A stretch of DNA of 64,000 nucleotides, from NCBI GenBank assembly GCA_963971575.1, contig OZ020611.1, positions 245,978,654 to 246,042,653 of the forward strand. The letters are read 5' to 3'. Made by a program: the position numbers and the translations under genes. Below, piece by piece: positions 33,113 through 44,730 of this stretch. The notes beneath the pieces are model-generated. The model was not told where the DNA came from, did no database searches, and was given only the letters and a program-made list of their open reading frames with translations. Positions within the stretch are counted from its first letter, which is position 1. Each line of letters starts with the position of its first letter. The stretch comes from Liopterus haemorrhoidalis. Taxonomy: Eukaryota > Arthropoda > Insecta > Coleoptera > Dytiscidae.

Positions 33113-33945
33113 ATATGTACGATTATTTTAAGTTTTATTGGGTGATAGGCAATAATCATACTCAGTCTAATAACTTCGATATCATACTTTGATTTACTGA
33201 TGGCATTTTGGAAAGTTTTGGTTTCACGCGGTTATCAGTAGCCAGATGATGTCCTCCTCTCAGCCAGGATTAAACATGCGGAATGACGACAAATTCTTCT
33301 AAGATTTACCCATCAAATTTATTGTCATTAAATGACTTGTTGTGTCGACTAATAAACTATTTCTTTTCACTACCCTTTTCTAGGTGTGTAGGGCATATCT
33401 TTTGTTGCATGAATGTGTGCGGAATTTGTCATTAAGGGGCTCCGAATTTATGATAGTGGTTAATATGTGAAAAGTCCCAACTTGGTAATATTTCGATACC
33501 TTTTATATTGTTTGCGACCAAATCAGACCTGTAAATTACAAAAATGAAACAAAAAAGGTATATGATTTGTTATTACAGCAGTCCACGCAGTGTGATGTCT
33601 GTGGTTTTATTTAATTATCCCCTATTTGTTTTATATTGGTTTGAACGGAATGATTCGTTATGTAGATGCAGGAAATGCTCGGCGGCTGATTTATTCCATT
33701 ATAATTGAATTATTGAAATGTATTACAGCCTCCGATCACTGTGAAGGGATATCACTTGAAGGATTTTCAATTATAAAGTCACGGTACACACCGACACAGC
33801 ATTATTTTGTTTACTTTCAGAAATATTATTCAGAGGTCATATACACATTTAATAAGGTGCATAGTACAAAAATAATGCATGCACCTCGTACCGTAATAAG
33901 AAGTAACGACTTAGGTCCGGTCTTCCCACCTTGTGATAAACTTCT
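33113..33945. other. Unassigned DNA
   Basis: A 116-codon open frame begins at 33626 but runs into the MITE copy at 33946 and has no family motif, so it is not called. Confidence 0.35.
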
Positions 33946-34090
33946 GGGTAACTATCTGATCGATAAAGTTATCTGATACTTTATCTGTTGGATAAATGTC
34001 ATCCCGTCTTTCAATTCAAATTTATCTGTCAGATAGTTATCTGACGGATAATGAGACTATCATATTGAATCCTCAGATTGGTAACACTGA
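33946..34090. mobile_element. Short TIR element (MITE), copy 2
   Basis: GGTAACTATCTGATCGATAA, AAATGTCATCCCGTCTTTCA and GATAGTTATCTGACGGATAA correspond to the repeat at 131-328. The right end is truncated at about TTGGTAACACTG. Confidence 0.6.
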
Positions 34091-34187
34091 ATGTGTAACT
34101 GAAATAGGCGTTGAGAAAGATTTTTTTTTGTTTCTCTATGGAAATAAATAAATAAATTGGTAAACTGTCAGTTGTCGAGCCGTTTTT

Positions 34188-34235
34188 TAGGGTTTTGTAG
34201 GTATGACCAAAAAACCCTTATACCGTCATTTTGTC

Positions 34236-34325
<90 letters not shown>

Positions 34326-35292
34326 TCGGTAAAAATTGTAGCCAAACGGCTAAACCTAGAGAGTTGAAATTTGGCATGCTTATACAACTCTTTAACCCGC
34401 ACATAGGAAAAATACTAAAACATCTAAAAAACATATCCCTCTAAAAATATAAACAAATATGTGCTCATCGAAAAAAAAATTATTTTTTTTAAATTCTGCG
34501 TATGGTATCAAATGAAAGTCCTTAGTACGTGGATTAACGATCAAAATTTTATTTTACAAAATAAATTATTTTGATGCTATTTTTGCCAAAATTGTGCAAA
34601 AAAATTATTGTCCCACACCCTGTAGCCCAGATGGTTTAAACTAAAAATCTGAAAAAATTCTAAGTAATGTACATTGGTGTGAACCGGAATAGTACAACAG
34701 GAATTTTTGATCAGATTATATTTTTGGAAAAAAAACGTACAAAAATGTACAGAAGTTATAGCTTTGTAACACGCTACACTGGAAGGTGTATCCTGGTGTA
34801 GTGGTTATAACGCTGGCTTCTCACCCAACTAACTCGATCGAAAGAGATCGAACCCTGCGAAAAGAGACAATATTATTATTTGTTTTTTTTTTTTTATATT
34901 GTTTAAATTATTTTTTCAAAATTCTAGTTATATTTTGGCAAATGTTGCATTTAATTTTTAAAAGCGTAAATTTAATAACCAGTGGAAATTGTTTAAATTA
35001 TAATTTAATTCTGTTTCAATGTACACGAAATCAGAGGGGCGGAGCTTATAACAACCAATGGAAGCCATAGGCGCAATTTTTAAAATTCTTAATGAACTTT
35101 GCTATATAAAAAAAAAAATACTACACATATTTAGAAACCTACATAATGGTATTAGGCATTCGAATTCAAATTGACAAAAAAAATATTTTAATATAAAATT
35201 TGTTTTAGCATCCCAAATAATCATCATTCACTTACTAAATACCTGCAAAACCCTGAAATGTGTGAAAATTCACACTTCACATTAATTTTTTT
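34188..35292 (+). mobile_element. Helentron-like family A, copy A2 (near complete)
   Basis: The order is TAGGGTTTTGTAGGTATGAC; (GTCT)n at 34218-34325; GGTAAAAATTGTAGCCAAAC; GGAATAGTACAACAGGAATT; a tRNA-like core; TTCTAGTTATATTTTGGCAA; ACCTGCAAAACCCTGAAATG; and the terminal hairpin GTGTGAAAATTCACAC before a T-run. The 5' AGGGTTTTGTAGGTA pairs with the 3' TACCTGCAAAACCCT. This is the helentron-associated (DINE-1/mini-me) architecture. Confidence 0.9.
34791..34860 (+). other. tRNA-like core, type I (copy A2)
   Basis: TGGTGTAGTGG fits the polymerase III A box and GATCGAACC fits the B box (GWTCRANNC) about 46 nt downstream. The order resembles a tRNA-Glu-like gene, but the anticodon stem is not intact, so it is not a working tRNA. 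Confidence 0.65.
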
Positions 35293-35485
35293 AATGTCAC
35301 GCAGTATATCATCTTATGAAACTCTTTAAATAATATACTATTTTATAAGACATACTATTCTATAATACTTTTTAATTTTTTCTAAATTTATGTGTAGTAT
35401 TCTTTTTTTTCGGGGGTAAGGACTTCCAAATCAAGTAGCGTTTAGGGACCCCATTTATTTAGTCTGCTATTGGTATTCAATAATA
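35293..35485. other. Unassigned AT-rich DNA
   Basis: Short stretch between repeats, nothing recognised. Confidence 0.3.
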
Positions 35486-36870
35486 CAGTGAATTTATTTT
35501 TTAATGCAACATATACTATGTCATTACCATGGATACAGTTTTTGACAGCAATATAAATCGTGTTCATTTTCATTTGTAACATAGAAAAAACCATATTTAC
35601 TAGCAATTTAACTTAAAATATTTTATTGAAGATACAAATTAAAAAGAAAAATAAATAATTAATAAAAACTTATAATAAATGTTCAAAAGTTTCTCCGTTT
35701 ACTTGCATACAAAATGTTAAGCGATCATAAAAATGATTCAAAACATTCAGCAGTTGCTCTTGAGGTATATTGTTGGATGCTTGAACAATTTTGTCTTGTA
35801 GTTCAGCAATATCCCTATGTTCTCCATTATATACTTTGGCCTTTAAATATCCCCAATAAAAAAAATCATTGGGTGCCAAATCCGAAGATCTCGCTGGGCC
35901 AATTCATCCGCCCTCCTCTTTCAATCCAGCTTTTTGGGAAAGTTCTATGTAAATATTCTTTAACTATTCCAGAATAATGGACTTGTGCGCCATCATGTTG
36001 AAACCATACTTGTCTATTAATATTCAGGTTTCGCAACGCATGTAATATTTGGTTTTGCAAAAGGGCTAGATATTTTGCGGCATTAAGGTTACCGTCAATA
36101 AAAAAGGCCCTATAATATTGGTTCCTATTATCCCTGCCCAAACATTTAATTTTTGCGGCCTTTGAGTTCGGGAGGAATGAAACAAATGTAAATTTTCTCG
36201 ACTCCAGTACCTAAAATTTTGTCTGTGCACTTCACCATTTAGAGTAAACGTTGCTTCGTCAGTAAATAAAATTCTTTGAGGCATTGTTGGGTCGGAATTA
36301 ATTTTTTCAAACATTTCAAAACAAAAATCCATACGTACTGCTGCGTCGTTTTCTAACAATTCTTGATGATTTTGAAATTTGTATGATCGAAACTTTTCTT
36401 TTTTTAAGAAGTTAAAAACAGGTCCAGTACTGACACCAAAGGTTTGAGCAATTGTTCTTAAAGTATTTTGATTGTTTTCTTCCACTTGTAATAATATTTC
36501 CAACTGCTTCTTTTCTGTAAGGACGTGGGATGTTGTTCATTTTTTTATGTTTTGACTTAAGATATCCTTCGCGGTGATATTTATTAACTAGTCTTGAAAT
36601 TGTAGAGGGATTTGGTATTGGCCGATCTGGATAAGTTGCACTAAATACAGCAGAAACTTCTCTTAAATTCATTTAGGAGTTATACCAAGTTACCATCATT
36701 ATTTTTTCTTCATCTGTATACATGTTGATTAATTTTTAAATCAGCAATGAGCAAACGTATACACACTAATTGTCTATGTTGCAAATGAAAATGAACACGA
36801 TTTATATTGCTGTCAAAAACTGTATCCATAGTAATGACAGTACATATTGCATTAAAAAATAAAATCACTG
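35486..36870 (-). mobile_element. DD41D mariner-like element R1, long TIRs, TA-flanked
   Basis: Inverted repeats of about 105 bp occupy 35486-35592 and 36764-36870 (CAGTGAATTTATTTTTTAAT at the left; CAGTGATTTTATTTTTTAAT inward from the right). TA flanks each end (35484-35485, 36871-36872). The interior is a transposase pseudogene. A second copy lies at 50387-52540. Confidence 0.92.
35670..36723 (-). pseudogene. DD41D transposase, several breaks
   Basis: From ATG at 36723 the frame reads MYTDEEKIMMVTWYNS and then a TAA, followed by the helix-turn-helix region (VSAVFSATYPDRPIPN, STISRLVNKYHREG). After a frameshift near 36490 come TLRTIAQTFGVS, ILFTDEATFTLNGEVHRQNF with the first Asp, and NVWAGIIGTNIIGPF. 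Another shift near 36130 leads to VWFQHDGAQVHYSGIVKEYL with the second Asp. Near 35880 a third leads to MAPNDFFYWGYLKAKVYNG with the last Asp, ending at NGETFEHLL. The length and motifs match a roughly 345-residue transposase; at least one stop and three shifts disable it. Confidence 0.9.
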
Positions 36871-36872
36871 TA

Positions 36873-37728
36873 TAAATTTCAATCAGTCTCAAATAATGAT
36901 TATGAGACACACCATAAACCACTACAGGTTTGTCCCTTATTAGTCAGTTGGTCAAACAGCCCCCTTAGTTTATTGTGTGTTAATTCCGGGGGATGATGTA
37001 CTAACAAGGGTGTTATCATAGGAGCAGGTGACTCACTGTTATACCCTGGTTGACTGTAGCAGTCCCTCCCCCTGTCTCCGCAGCCCGGGCTTTATGACAC
37101 TGCTATTGTCATTATGGCGGTGTGATTGCCGGGCGTCCCGGGGGCCGGGGGAACGACGGTCGGGGGCCATTGTCCAGCAGTGGGAGGTGGCACTTGTCTC
37201 AGATGCCACTCAACACACACATTGTCATGTTACAATAAAACAATCACGGTTAGAAGACAATGGACAATTTAGAAGGACCATATGTTGTATTCTACTAATA
37301 ACTTCATCACCTCTCTAACAAATCAACATCAATTGTATTTTAAAACGACCAATACAATGCTCTATCTATACGGCCGTTCAAAAGGCTGCGATGAAACAAT
37401 TTTTTTTGTAAATGCCAGAATTTTAATTGATTTGGTTTTTTTTTTTTTATAAATTAAATTTATACAAAATAATTTTTTATTTAAAGATGTTATTTTCACT
37501 CTTTTTTCGTACCTTATTCATATATTTTTCTGGGGGAAAATTACATGAGTCTGGGGTGCAGTAGATTAGGCAGGTATTATAGCTAAAAAAACTAGCGGTG
37601 GGGGAGTTATTGCCCCTCGAACGGTAAACAGGTACCGTGATATGCGTAGAAAGCGGGACGTACTTCACCAAAGTGATAAGCGGGGTTAGACTGTGATTAC
37701 ACTGCAAGCGTGTTGGCGCGAATACGCT
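36873..37728. other. Unassigned; GC-rich island 37060-37200
   Basis: The island (CCGGGCGTCCCGGGGGCCGG and neighbours) matches none of the repeats. The remaining AT-rich sequence has no feature that I can support. Confidence 0.35.
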
Positions 37729-38369
37729 TGGAATAGTACAACAGGAATTTTTGATCAGATTATGTTTTTGGAAAAAAACCCATTTTTTGTGATTTTTTGG
37801 CTAATAATGTACACAAGTTATAGCTTTGTAGCACGCTACACTGGAACCTGTATGCTGGTGTAGTGGTTTTTGACGCTGGTTTTTCACCCAAGTAACTCGA
37901 TCCGAAAGGGATCGAACCCTGCGAGAAGAGACAATATTATTTTCTGTGATTTTTTTTTAAAATTTTTATATTGTTTAAATTATTCTTTCAAAATTCTAGT
38001 TATATTTTGGCAAATGTTGCATTTAATTTTTAAAATAAATTTAATAACCAGTGGAAATTGTTTAAATTATAATTTAATTCTGTTTCAATGTACACGAAAT
38101 CAGAGGGGTGGAACTTATAACAACCAATGGAAGCCATAGGCGCAATTTTTAAAATTCTTAATGAAACTTGCTATATATATATAAAAAAAAAAAAAAAATA
38201 CTGCACATATTTAGAAACCTAAATAATGGTATTAGGCATTCGAATTAAAATTAACAAAAAAAATATTTTGATATAAAATTTGTTTTGGCATCCCAAATAA
38301 TCATCATTCAGTTACTAAATACCTCCACAACCCTGAAATGTGTGAAAATTCACACTTCACATCAATTTT
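37729..38369 (+). mobile_element. Helentron-like family A, copy A3 (5' truncated)
   Basis: It begins at GGAATAGTACAACAGGAATT and continues through a type I tRNA-like core (37853-37923) and the full 3' body to TGTGTGAAAATTCACACTTC and ACATCAATTTTT. The (GTCT)n tract and 5' subterminal repeat are missing. Confidence 0.88.
37853..37923 (+). other. tRNA-like core, type I (copy A3)
   Basis: TGCTGGTGTAGTGGTTTTTG carries the A box and GGGATCGAACCCTGCG the B box, aligned with the core of copies A2 and A9. Confidence 0.65.
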
Positions 38370-39089
38370 TATTACTTGCGTAGATAAATACATTAGTAAT
38401 CGCATGTGGCAACGCTGTGTCTCGGGACACTCCGAGGTAGTGTCCACTGCATGAAAAATCTTTGAATTAGAAATAATAAATATGAATATATGCAGATATA
38501 TTTAGCTAATTTAATGCAATTTTTAAGTATAAATGAGATTTTAAATTCAGTTTTCGAGTTTCTTATTAAATTTTGTTAGGAGTACACTGTCCCAGCGCTA
38601 CCCTGTCTCAGCCGCCACAGAGCAGCGGTAATTTGTTACGCTGGGTAAAAAGTAAACTATCTTGTGCATGTATAAATGTTTTATTCTATTTAAAACAGAA
38701 TTTTCATAATTTAATTTGAGATGAATGTTTTGCCACTTGAGCTGTTGTTTGTAAGTTGAAACAACAACATAAGTAAGTGAGCGGTGCTGTGAAGTGGTCT
38801 CTTCCTTTGTTCCTGGCCGTGCGGGGCGGGGGGGGGGGGAGGAGTTTCCGGCCGCCGGTCTCAGTGCAGGAGGTCACGTGCCGGCGCGCTCCCGGTCACA
38901 CTAATGTGATCTACCTTTGTTCCTGTCCACCACACCACCCTTCCTTCTTCATATCACCCTCCACATGTCTCATTAATATTTATACTGAATATATGTCTAC
39001 ATCAACAGCCATCGAAAAATTGATCTCAATTTTGATACTTTATCCCGGCGTCATATAATCGTATAGATAGAAAGGCTACTGCAACTTTT
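38370..39089. other. Unassigned; GC-rich island 38790-38940
   Basis: No repeat or gene recognised. A G-run near 38827 and a CG-rich segment mark the island. Confidence 0.35.
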
Positions 39090-39420
39090 TTACTTGCCCG
39101 ACCTTAATATATAAGGGGCAAGTATTGTAATCGCGAAAATTTTCGATGTCGATTTTGACTGATGACCACCTTTCATGGTCCAGGGAATCCAAAAAAAATA
39201 ATTTTCGAAGTTCCGTCTGTATGTGTGTGTGTCTGTGTATGTGTGTGTGCGTATGTGTGTGTGTCTGTGTGTGCGTCTGTGTCTGTGTGTATACACGATA
39301 ACTCAAAAACAGTTTAACTTAAAGAGTTCGTTCTGGTACTAAAAAATTCTCCTATTAATTGGGAACCCTATTGGTTTTTATGAAAATCCGAAACCCGAAA
39401 CGGAAGTTATTAAACTTTAA
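39090..39420 (+). mobile_element. Third helentron-like repeat (family C), fragment
   Basis: TTACTTGCCCGACCTTAATA, TATAAGGGGCAAGTATTGTA, ATCGCGAAAATTTTCGATGT has the same layout as the 5' end of family B (subterminal motif, TATATAAGGG, TATTGT-ATC), followed by a TG-rich microsatellite (39213-39291). CTTGCCC and GGGCAAG can pair locally. No 3' end was identified. Confidence 0.5.
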
Positions 39421-39760
39421 AATTTAAAAAAATTCGTAACTAGTAAACCAAGCCTTGGACAAGTCTAGCGGAGGTCTCTCTTCGCCACTGGTTCATATTA
39501 CAAATTGTAAAGGTATTCATGCCCAATATTATGTTATAATTTAATCGTTGTTTGTATATCCTTCTTAAGTTGCTTTCGCATATTTTGAAACTCTCTAAAT
39601 TTGTTAGTCCATATGATTAAACTTTTAAATTAAATTAATTTTATTTCTAAATTATCTGTACCTAGAACTTCGAAATAAGGTAACGTATGTCTCCTTTTTT
39701 TCGGCGGATCAACCCAAATTCTTTTGCCGGACAACCAGTGACTCGCGGTTGATAGGTTGC
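39421..39760. other. Unassigned DNA
   Basis: Nothing recognised. Confidence 0.3.
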
Positions 39761-40267
39761 CAGTGGCACAGCCAAGGGGGGAGTGGCGACGCCCCTCCCC
39801 CCCAGGACCTTCAGAATTGGCACAATTGTTATCAAGTATTATACAATATTAGTAGATTACATGGCGCTGCTCGGAGAGTTGAAGATAAAATTTCTTAATC
39901 ACAATAGTAATTTATTTTTAAATTACTTCGTTGTAAACAATATATGCATTTTTATTGTCGTATAATTTTTTTTTAAGATTGCCTACTTTTGGATATAAAA
40001 AGTGCCATAATTATTGTTCAAGTAAAACTATATCACTTTCCAAATATTCTCCAACGAATTATATGAAGGGGAGCGTTGATCCTTTTTCCCCCTGACACAT
40101 CGACTAAACCATTCGCCCAGTCGAACGATAAAACTGTTTTAAACAACTAATTACTCGATTCAGGTAAGATAAAGTGGAAATCTGGCTTCGTTTAACTTTC
40201 AGAATATAATTTTAAATCGACACCTCAAACGTGAAATAGAGTAGATATAGTAGAAATATAATAAAAA

Positions 40268-41236
40268 AAAATTGATGTGAAGTGTGAATTTTCACACATT
40301 TCAGGGTTTTGCAGGTATATAATAACTGAATGATGATTATTTGGGATGCCAAAACAAATTTTATGTCAAAATATTTTTTTATGAATTTTAATTCGAATGC
40401 CTAATACCATTATTTAAGATTTTGAAAATTGCGCCTATGGCTTCTATTGGTTGCTTAAATCATTAGCCCCGCCCTCTGATTTCGTATACATCAAACAGAA
40501 TTAAATTACAATTTCAACACTACCCACTGGTTATTAAATTTACGCTTTTAAAAATTAAATGCAACATTTACCAAAAAATAACTAGAATTTTGAAAAAATA
40601 ATTTAAACAAAAGAAAACTGCAAAAAAAAAAACAAAAAAAAATAAAATTGATAGGATTCGAACTATAGTTTGCAAGTTACCTGTTTGAAAAATTAGAAAA
40701 CCAATGACTAAACACACATCCGCTATTAGCGCTGACGTATGAACTTGGTTACATAGCGAATTAAATATTTAACATATTTTGGTTAAAAACACAAAAAATT
40801 CATTATTTTCCGAAAACATAATCTGATCAAAAATTCCTGTTGTACTATTCCGGTTCACACCAATATACATTACTTAGAATTTTTTCAGATTTTTAGTTTA
40901 AACCATCTGGGCTACAATAATTTATTTTGCAAAAATAAAATTTTGATCGTTAATCCACGTACTAAGGGCTTTCATTTGATACCATACTCAGAATTTTAAA
41001 AAAATATTTTTTTTTTCGTTGAGCACATATTTGTTTATATTTTTAGGGGGATATGTTTTTTAGATGTTTTAGTATTTTTCCTATGTGCGGGTCAAAAAGT
41101 TGTACAAGCATGCCAAATTTCAACTCTCTAGGTTTAGCCGTTTGGCTACAATTTTTATCGAACAGACAGACAGACAGACAGACAGACGACAAAATGACGG
41201 TATAAGGGTTTTTTGGTCATACCTACAAAACCCTAA
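40268..41236 (-). mobile_element. Helentron-like family A, copy A4
   Basis: Minus-strand copy: TAGGGTTTTGTAGGTATGAC ends at 41236, a short GTCT tract lies at 41164-41189, and the 3' hairpin GTGTGAATTTTCACAC lies at 40282. Its insertion site can be read against hAT copy 1, where ATATAATAAA runs on uninterrupted. The core is type II. Confidence 0.9.
40651..40735 (-). other. tRNA-like core, type II (copy A4)
   Basis: On the minus strand the B-box side reads CTATAGTTCGAATCC and TAACTTGCAAACTA precedes it. These align with the core of copy A6 (57646-57722) rather than with types I or III. The A-box side is degenerate. Confidence 0.55.
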
Positions 41237-42006
41237 AAAGAAGTTTTGGAAACAATCGCGATTTGTCTAAAAATCGGTATTTGGTTTTATTTTGTAGATA
41301 AATGTGGATATCAATATCTTTTTAGGTATTTTTGAAATTATAATGTTTTACACACAAAAAGGGCTGATATAAGTTGTACTCAACAACAGTGGCGTATTCA
41401 GAGGAGGGGCACAAACCCCTCTGAATCCAATGAAATGAAAATTTAACAAATTTATTATGATTGTACAGCAAAATAAGTTATGTATTTTACAATATATAAG
41501 CTATATTTTATTATGACTAGTGTTAAAATTAACAGAAAATGTTATTTTTAGAATTTCATAGGTATAATCAAGAAATCCTTATTATGTCACATTAGTCTGT
41601 TCGTTCGGTAGAAATTGTGGTCAAGCGGCTGATTTAGAGAACTGAACATAAGTACGAAAAATATAAACAAATATGTATTTATCGAAGAAAAAAAGTTTGT
41701 AAAATTTTGAGGGTAATCAAATAAAAGTTTTTGATACATGGATTAACAGGGCCACAAAAAAATCAGGTTGAGTCTCGTGTGCGGCTCGCGTACTGCAATT
41801 CTCCTCCTTCCCTCTTGATTCGGCCCTCCCCAAGACAAAATCTTGGCTGCACCACTGTAGGTTGTCAATCCTTGATCTATATTCTACAAGAACATACCTC
41901 TAGAGCAGAGATTATCAGTTATGTTGAAATAAACTTATACGTGTTTGAAGATAGCAAAATAACATCAATTCGAATATTCAACGATTTTAATCTAAAACAA
42001 CACTAA

Positions 42007-43256
42007 TGCCGGGTTTACATTGGTAGAGTAACAGAGCTAGTAACTAGCGCAAGTAACTAGCTACTAGTCACTATCCCTGTGTAAACAGTTGACATTGTGG
42101 CTAGTAGAGTACTATCTGCCAGTAGTTGGGCTAGGATAGCAGCTAGCTCGTCGACGTATTTACTAGCTACTATCTTGTCCACTAGCACACAAAATTGATA
42201 CATATGAAATTGGCGCCAAGTGGTAACCTGTCATAACAAATAGAAAACAACACATATCAAATAAGTTATTATTTGTTTACATAAATTTTGTAACATTGAT
42301 GTATTATTTGATGATTTCTTTTCAATTTAACAATACCAACAAACTCTTTTAAAAATATTTATTTTTATTTAAAAAATTTATTTAATATACATTTATTTTT
42401 ACAAGGGTTTTTCGGTGGTCATACTTACAAAACCCTAAAAAACCTTAATAATTGAAAACCTAAAATGTGTGTAAATTCATTCTTTACATTTGTTAATAAT
42501 TTTATGCAAAACACAATATAAACAGGAAATTTGTTGTAAAATTTTATGGTCATATTCAAAAGGGATTAAACCATAAATAGGTCTAATGCTTTAATCTTTG
42601 CCGAAAATACATTTTAAACTTGTTTTAATTTTGGAACAAGGGCTCGGAGGTGGGGTTAACAAAAATTCTTAGAACACATGGAAATATGGGACATTTTACG
42701 AATTGTGTAATTATTCAGTCATTGCAAATATTTCTTTTGAAGTGTTCGCATCTCCAATCCAACATTTTTGGTGTGCCGAAGTTTTCACTTATTTTTTTTA
42801 CTATTTTTTCTTTTTTGTATTGTACTATTACTGTAACACCGTCTATAAGAGTTTTGTAAACGTAAGTAATATTTATATTTGACACGTACATAATTGTTAT
42901 CAATCTATTCTTAATATTATAGCCGTAGCTTAGCTAAAGACGTTATAACTAGTTTTACATAATTTTTAGAGTAATATAATTTGAAATGATGTAATACAAA
43001 ATACCATTTTTTTAATGGCCTCAAGTCGGCGACGATGTATATTCATATTCATAAACTATTTTTTGCAAAAAGATAATTTCACAACAAAATCACAGTGAAG
43101 ATGTCAAATGTGTTTTGACACTTACTATCCAGAAAATAAGATAAGTATGTCAATTGTGTATGAACACCTACTATCCTGAAAATAAGATAGTAGAGTAAAT
43201 CGCCTAGTACTTGCGCTAGTTACTAGCTCTGTTACTCTACCAATGTAAACCCGGCA
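42007..43256. mobile_element. PIF/Harbinger-like element, TAA target (1250 bp)
   Basis: TIRs of about 48 bp are nearly identical: TGCCGGGTTTACATTGGTAG inward from both ends, continuing through AGTAACAGAGCTAGTAACTA. TAA flanks each end (42004-42006, 43257-43259), as expected for PIF/Harbinger. Subterminal CTAGTAACTAGC-type words are repeated. The interior is AT-rich and non-coding, and holds a family A fragment of about 90 bp at 42402-42492. Confidence 0.8.
42402..42492. mobile_element. Helentron-like family A, minimal remnant
   Basis: GGTGGTCATACTTACAAAAC and CCTAAAATGTGTGTAAATTC are diverged family A end sequences in close apposition, with the whole body lost. Confidence 0.5.
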
Positions 43257-43259
43257 TAA

Positions 43260-43946
43260 CACTCCATGCCATGTAGTCTATAGTATATTTCCAGTGCTAT
43301 CATTCATCAAGATCTCCTGATGGGAAATAAATTATGATTATTTTAGTAATAATAAAAAAAATAACCTAATTTTATTTATGTAGACATGCTGAGTTACAGC
43401 TGAGTCTGTAAGTGAGTGTTGTGCGGCGAATTGCTAAAGACTTTCATAATCGTGCCAGACTGGCATCGCACATCGGGCAGATCGTGTTCACATCACAGTG
43501 GATCTGTTTGACCTGTGACCCCCCCCCCACCGGGCACCGTGACATCAGGCACACGGGCATGCACCGGGCAAGAACCGAGCACTGCGAGCTGAGACCTCAC
43601 GACTGCATCTCTCGAGACAGTGACGGCAGAACAAATGATTTATAGGAGTGTTTGAATGTTGAACTGTTGATGGTGTTTGGTAATGAGGTGTTTGGGCGGG
43701 ATGGCGCCAGGCCCGTGTCACACCGGCTGTGGAGGAGGTCACGTCCTGCACGTACCGACACTTCCTGCGGACATACATCTTCATCCCCACCCCCTCCCCC
43801 TAACGAGCCTCCTACACATCTACATAATATATTTCAACATGTCATTGTTTGCGAAATGATTATACATCAATCAGCGAAAAGCGATGTCAAATTATTACAA
43901 ATTATCTTGGAAAGTTACATCAAATCTTCCCAGAAAAACATATATA
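43260..43946. other. GC-rich island (43410-43800)
   Basis: This is the longest GC-rich segment in the window. It contains overlapping open frames on both strands, none with a recognisable domain. It could be conserved non-coding or exonic sequence, but I see no support for either. Confidence 0.35.
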
Positions 43947-44026
43947 CGAGGGTTACCCTTTTAAGTTTTTACAAAAACTAAGAAAAAAACACTTTTTTGG
44001 ACAAACTATTTTATTGCTTTTCAAAA

Positions 44027-44730
44027 TATTTGCCTTTAAGATTTATACACTTTTGCATGCGTTCAAACCAATTCTCGAAACATTTTTTCCACTCTTATAT
44101 CTCAAAATTGGTATCAAAAAGTTGGTATCTCAAAAACATGGTTTTCGAAGGCTTCAACAACTTCTTGAGGTGATGAAAATCGCTGCCCACGCATTTTTTG
44201 TTTGACATTGGGGAACAAAAAAGAAGTCGTTAGGGGATAAATCAGGTAAATACGGGCAATGAGACATTATTTCGATGTTTTTCTCCTTCAAATAATCAAT
44301 TGTTTGACGTGCTGTGTTGGAGCTTGCATTGTCATGTTGCGACGTTTTTGGTTGTTTTTCCTGACTTTGTCGATAACTTCTGGCAAACAAATTGTTGTAT
44401 ACCATTCAGCATTAACTGTTCACCGATCCTCTAAAGAAATGGTTGCGACATGTCCAGTACAACCGAAGAAACAAGCCATCATTTTCTTGAAAGTGCTTTG
44501 TCAACGAATAATTTTGTGGGTTTCTATTCATCTTGGGAGACCCAAACAGTGGATTGTTGCTTATTTTCCGGTTCATATGAATAAATCCAAGTTTCATCAC
44601 CTATAACGATTATAACCTGTAACTTGTAACGATTTTGCAGTGCCTAGGTTGATTTTTTTGATCATTCCTTTACACCAATCAACACGAGCCTTTTTTGGGC
44701 TTCGGTCGAATTACGCGGAATCCATCGGGA
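44027..44730 (-). pseudogene. mariner transposase C-terminal part (M2)
   Basis: The minus-strand frame 44154-44405 encodes QHDNASSNTARQTIDYLKEK then PDLSPNDFF. The spacing between the second Asp (HDN) and the last Asp (PND) is 34 residues by my count, the DD34D of mariner. Upstream, other frames give PKMNRNPQNYSL-type shifted sequence, so the gene is frameshifted. The N-terminal part lies on the far side of the insertion (46315-46625: YDFSGGLTEQQCIDSLRST). Irritans-like, as M1. Confidence 0.85.

Larger units (their letters stand above)
39761..41857. mobile_element. hAT-like element, copy 2, with nested family A
   Basis: CAGTGGCACAGCCAAGGGGG at the left and CAAAATCTTGGCTGCACCAC, TG at the right are inverted ends. 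TAGGTTGC and TAGGTTGT flank them (39753-39760, 41858-41865; one mismatch). It aligns in reverse with copy 1 at 11041-12120. Family A copy A4 lies inside, as does a decayed family A scrap at 41545-41690. No transposase seen. Confidence 0.85.

Noticed and set aside
33626..33976. 116-codon open frame
   Set aside because: Its last third lies in the MITE copy at 33946 and the rest has no recognisable domain or composition signal.
43412..43981. Possible exon in the GC-rich island at 43.4-43.8 kb
   Set aside because: Open frames overlap on both strands, none shows a domain, and no consistent splice pattern was found; low stop frequency from GC content explains them.
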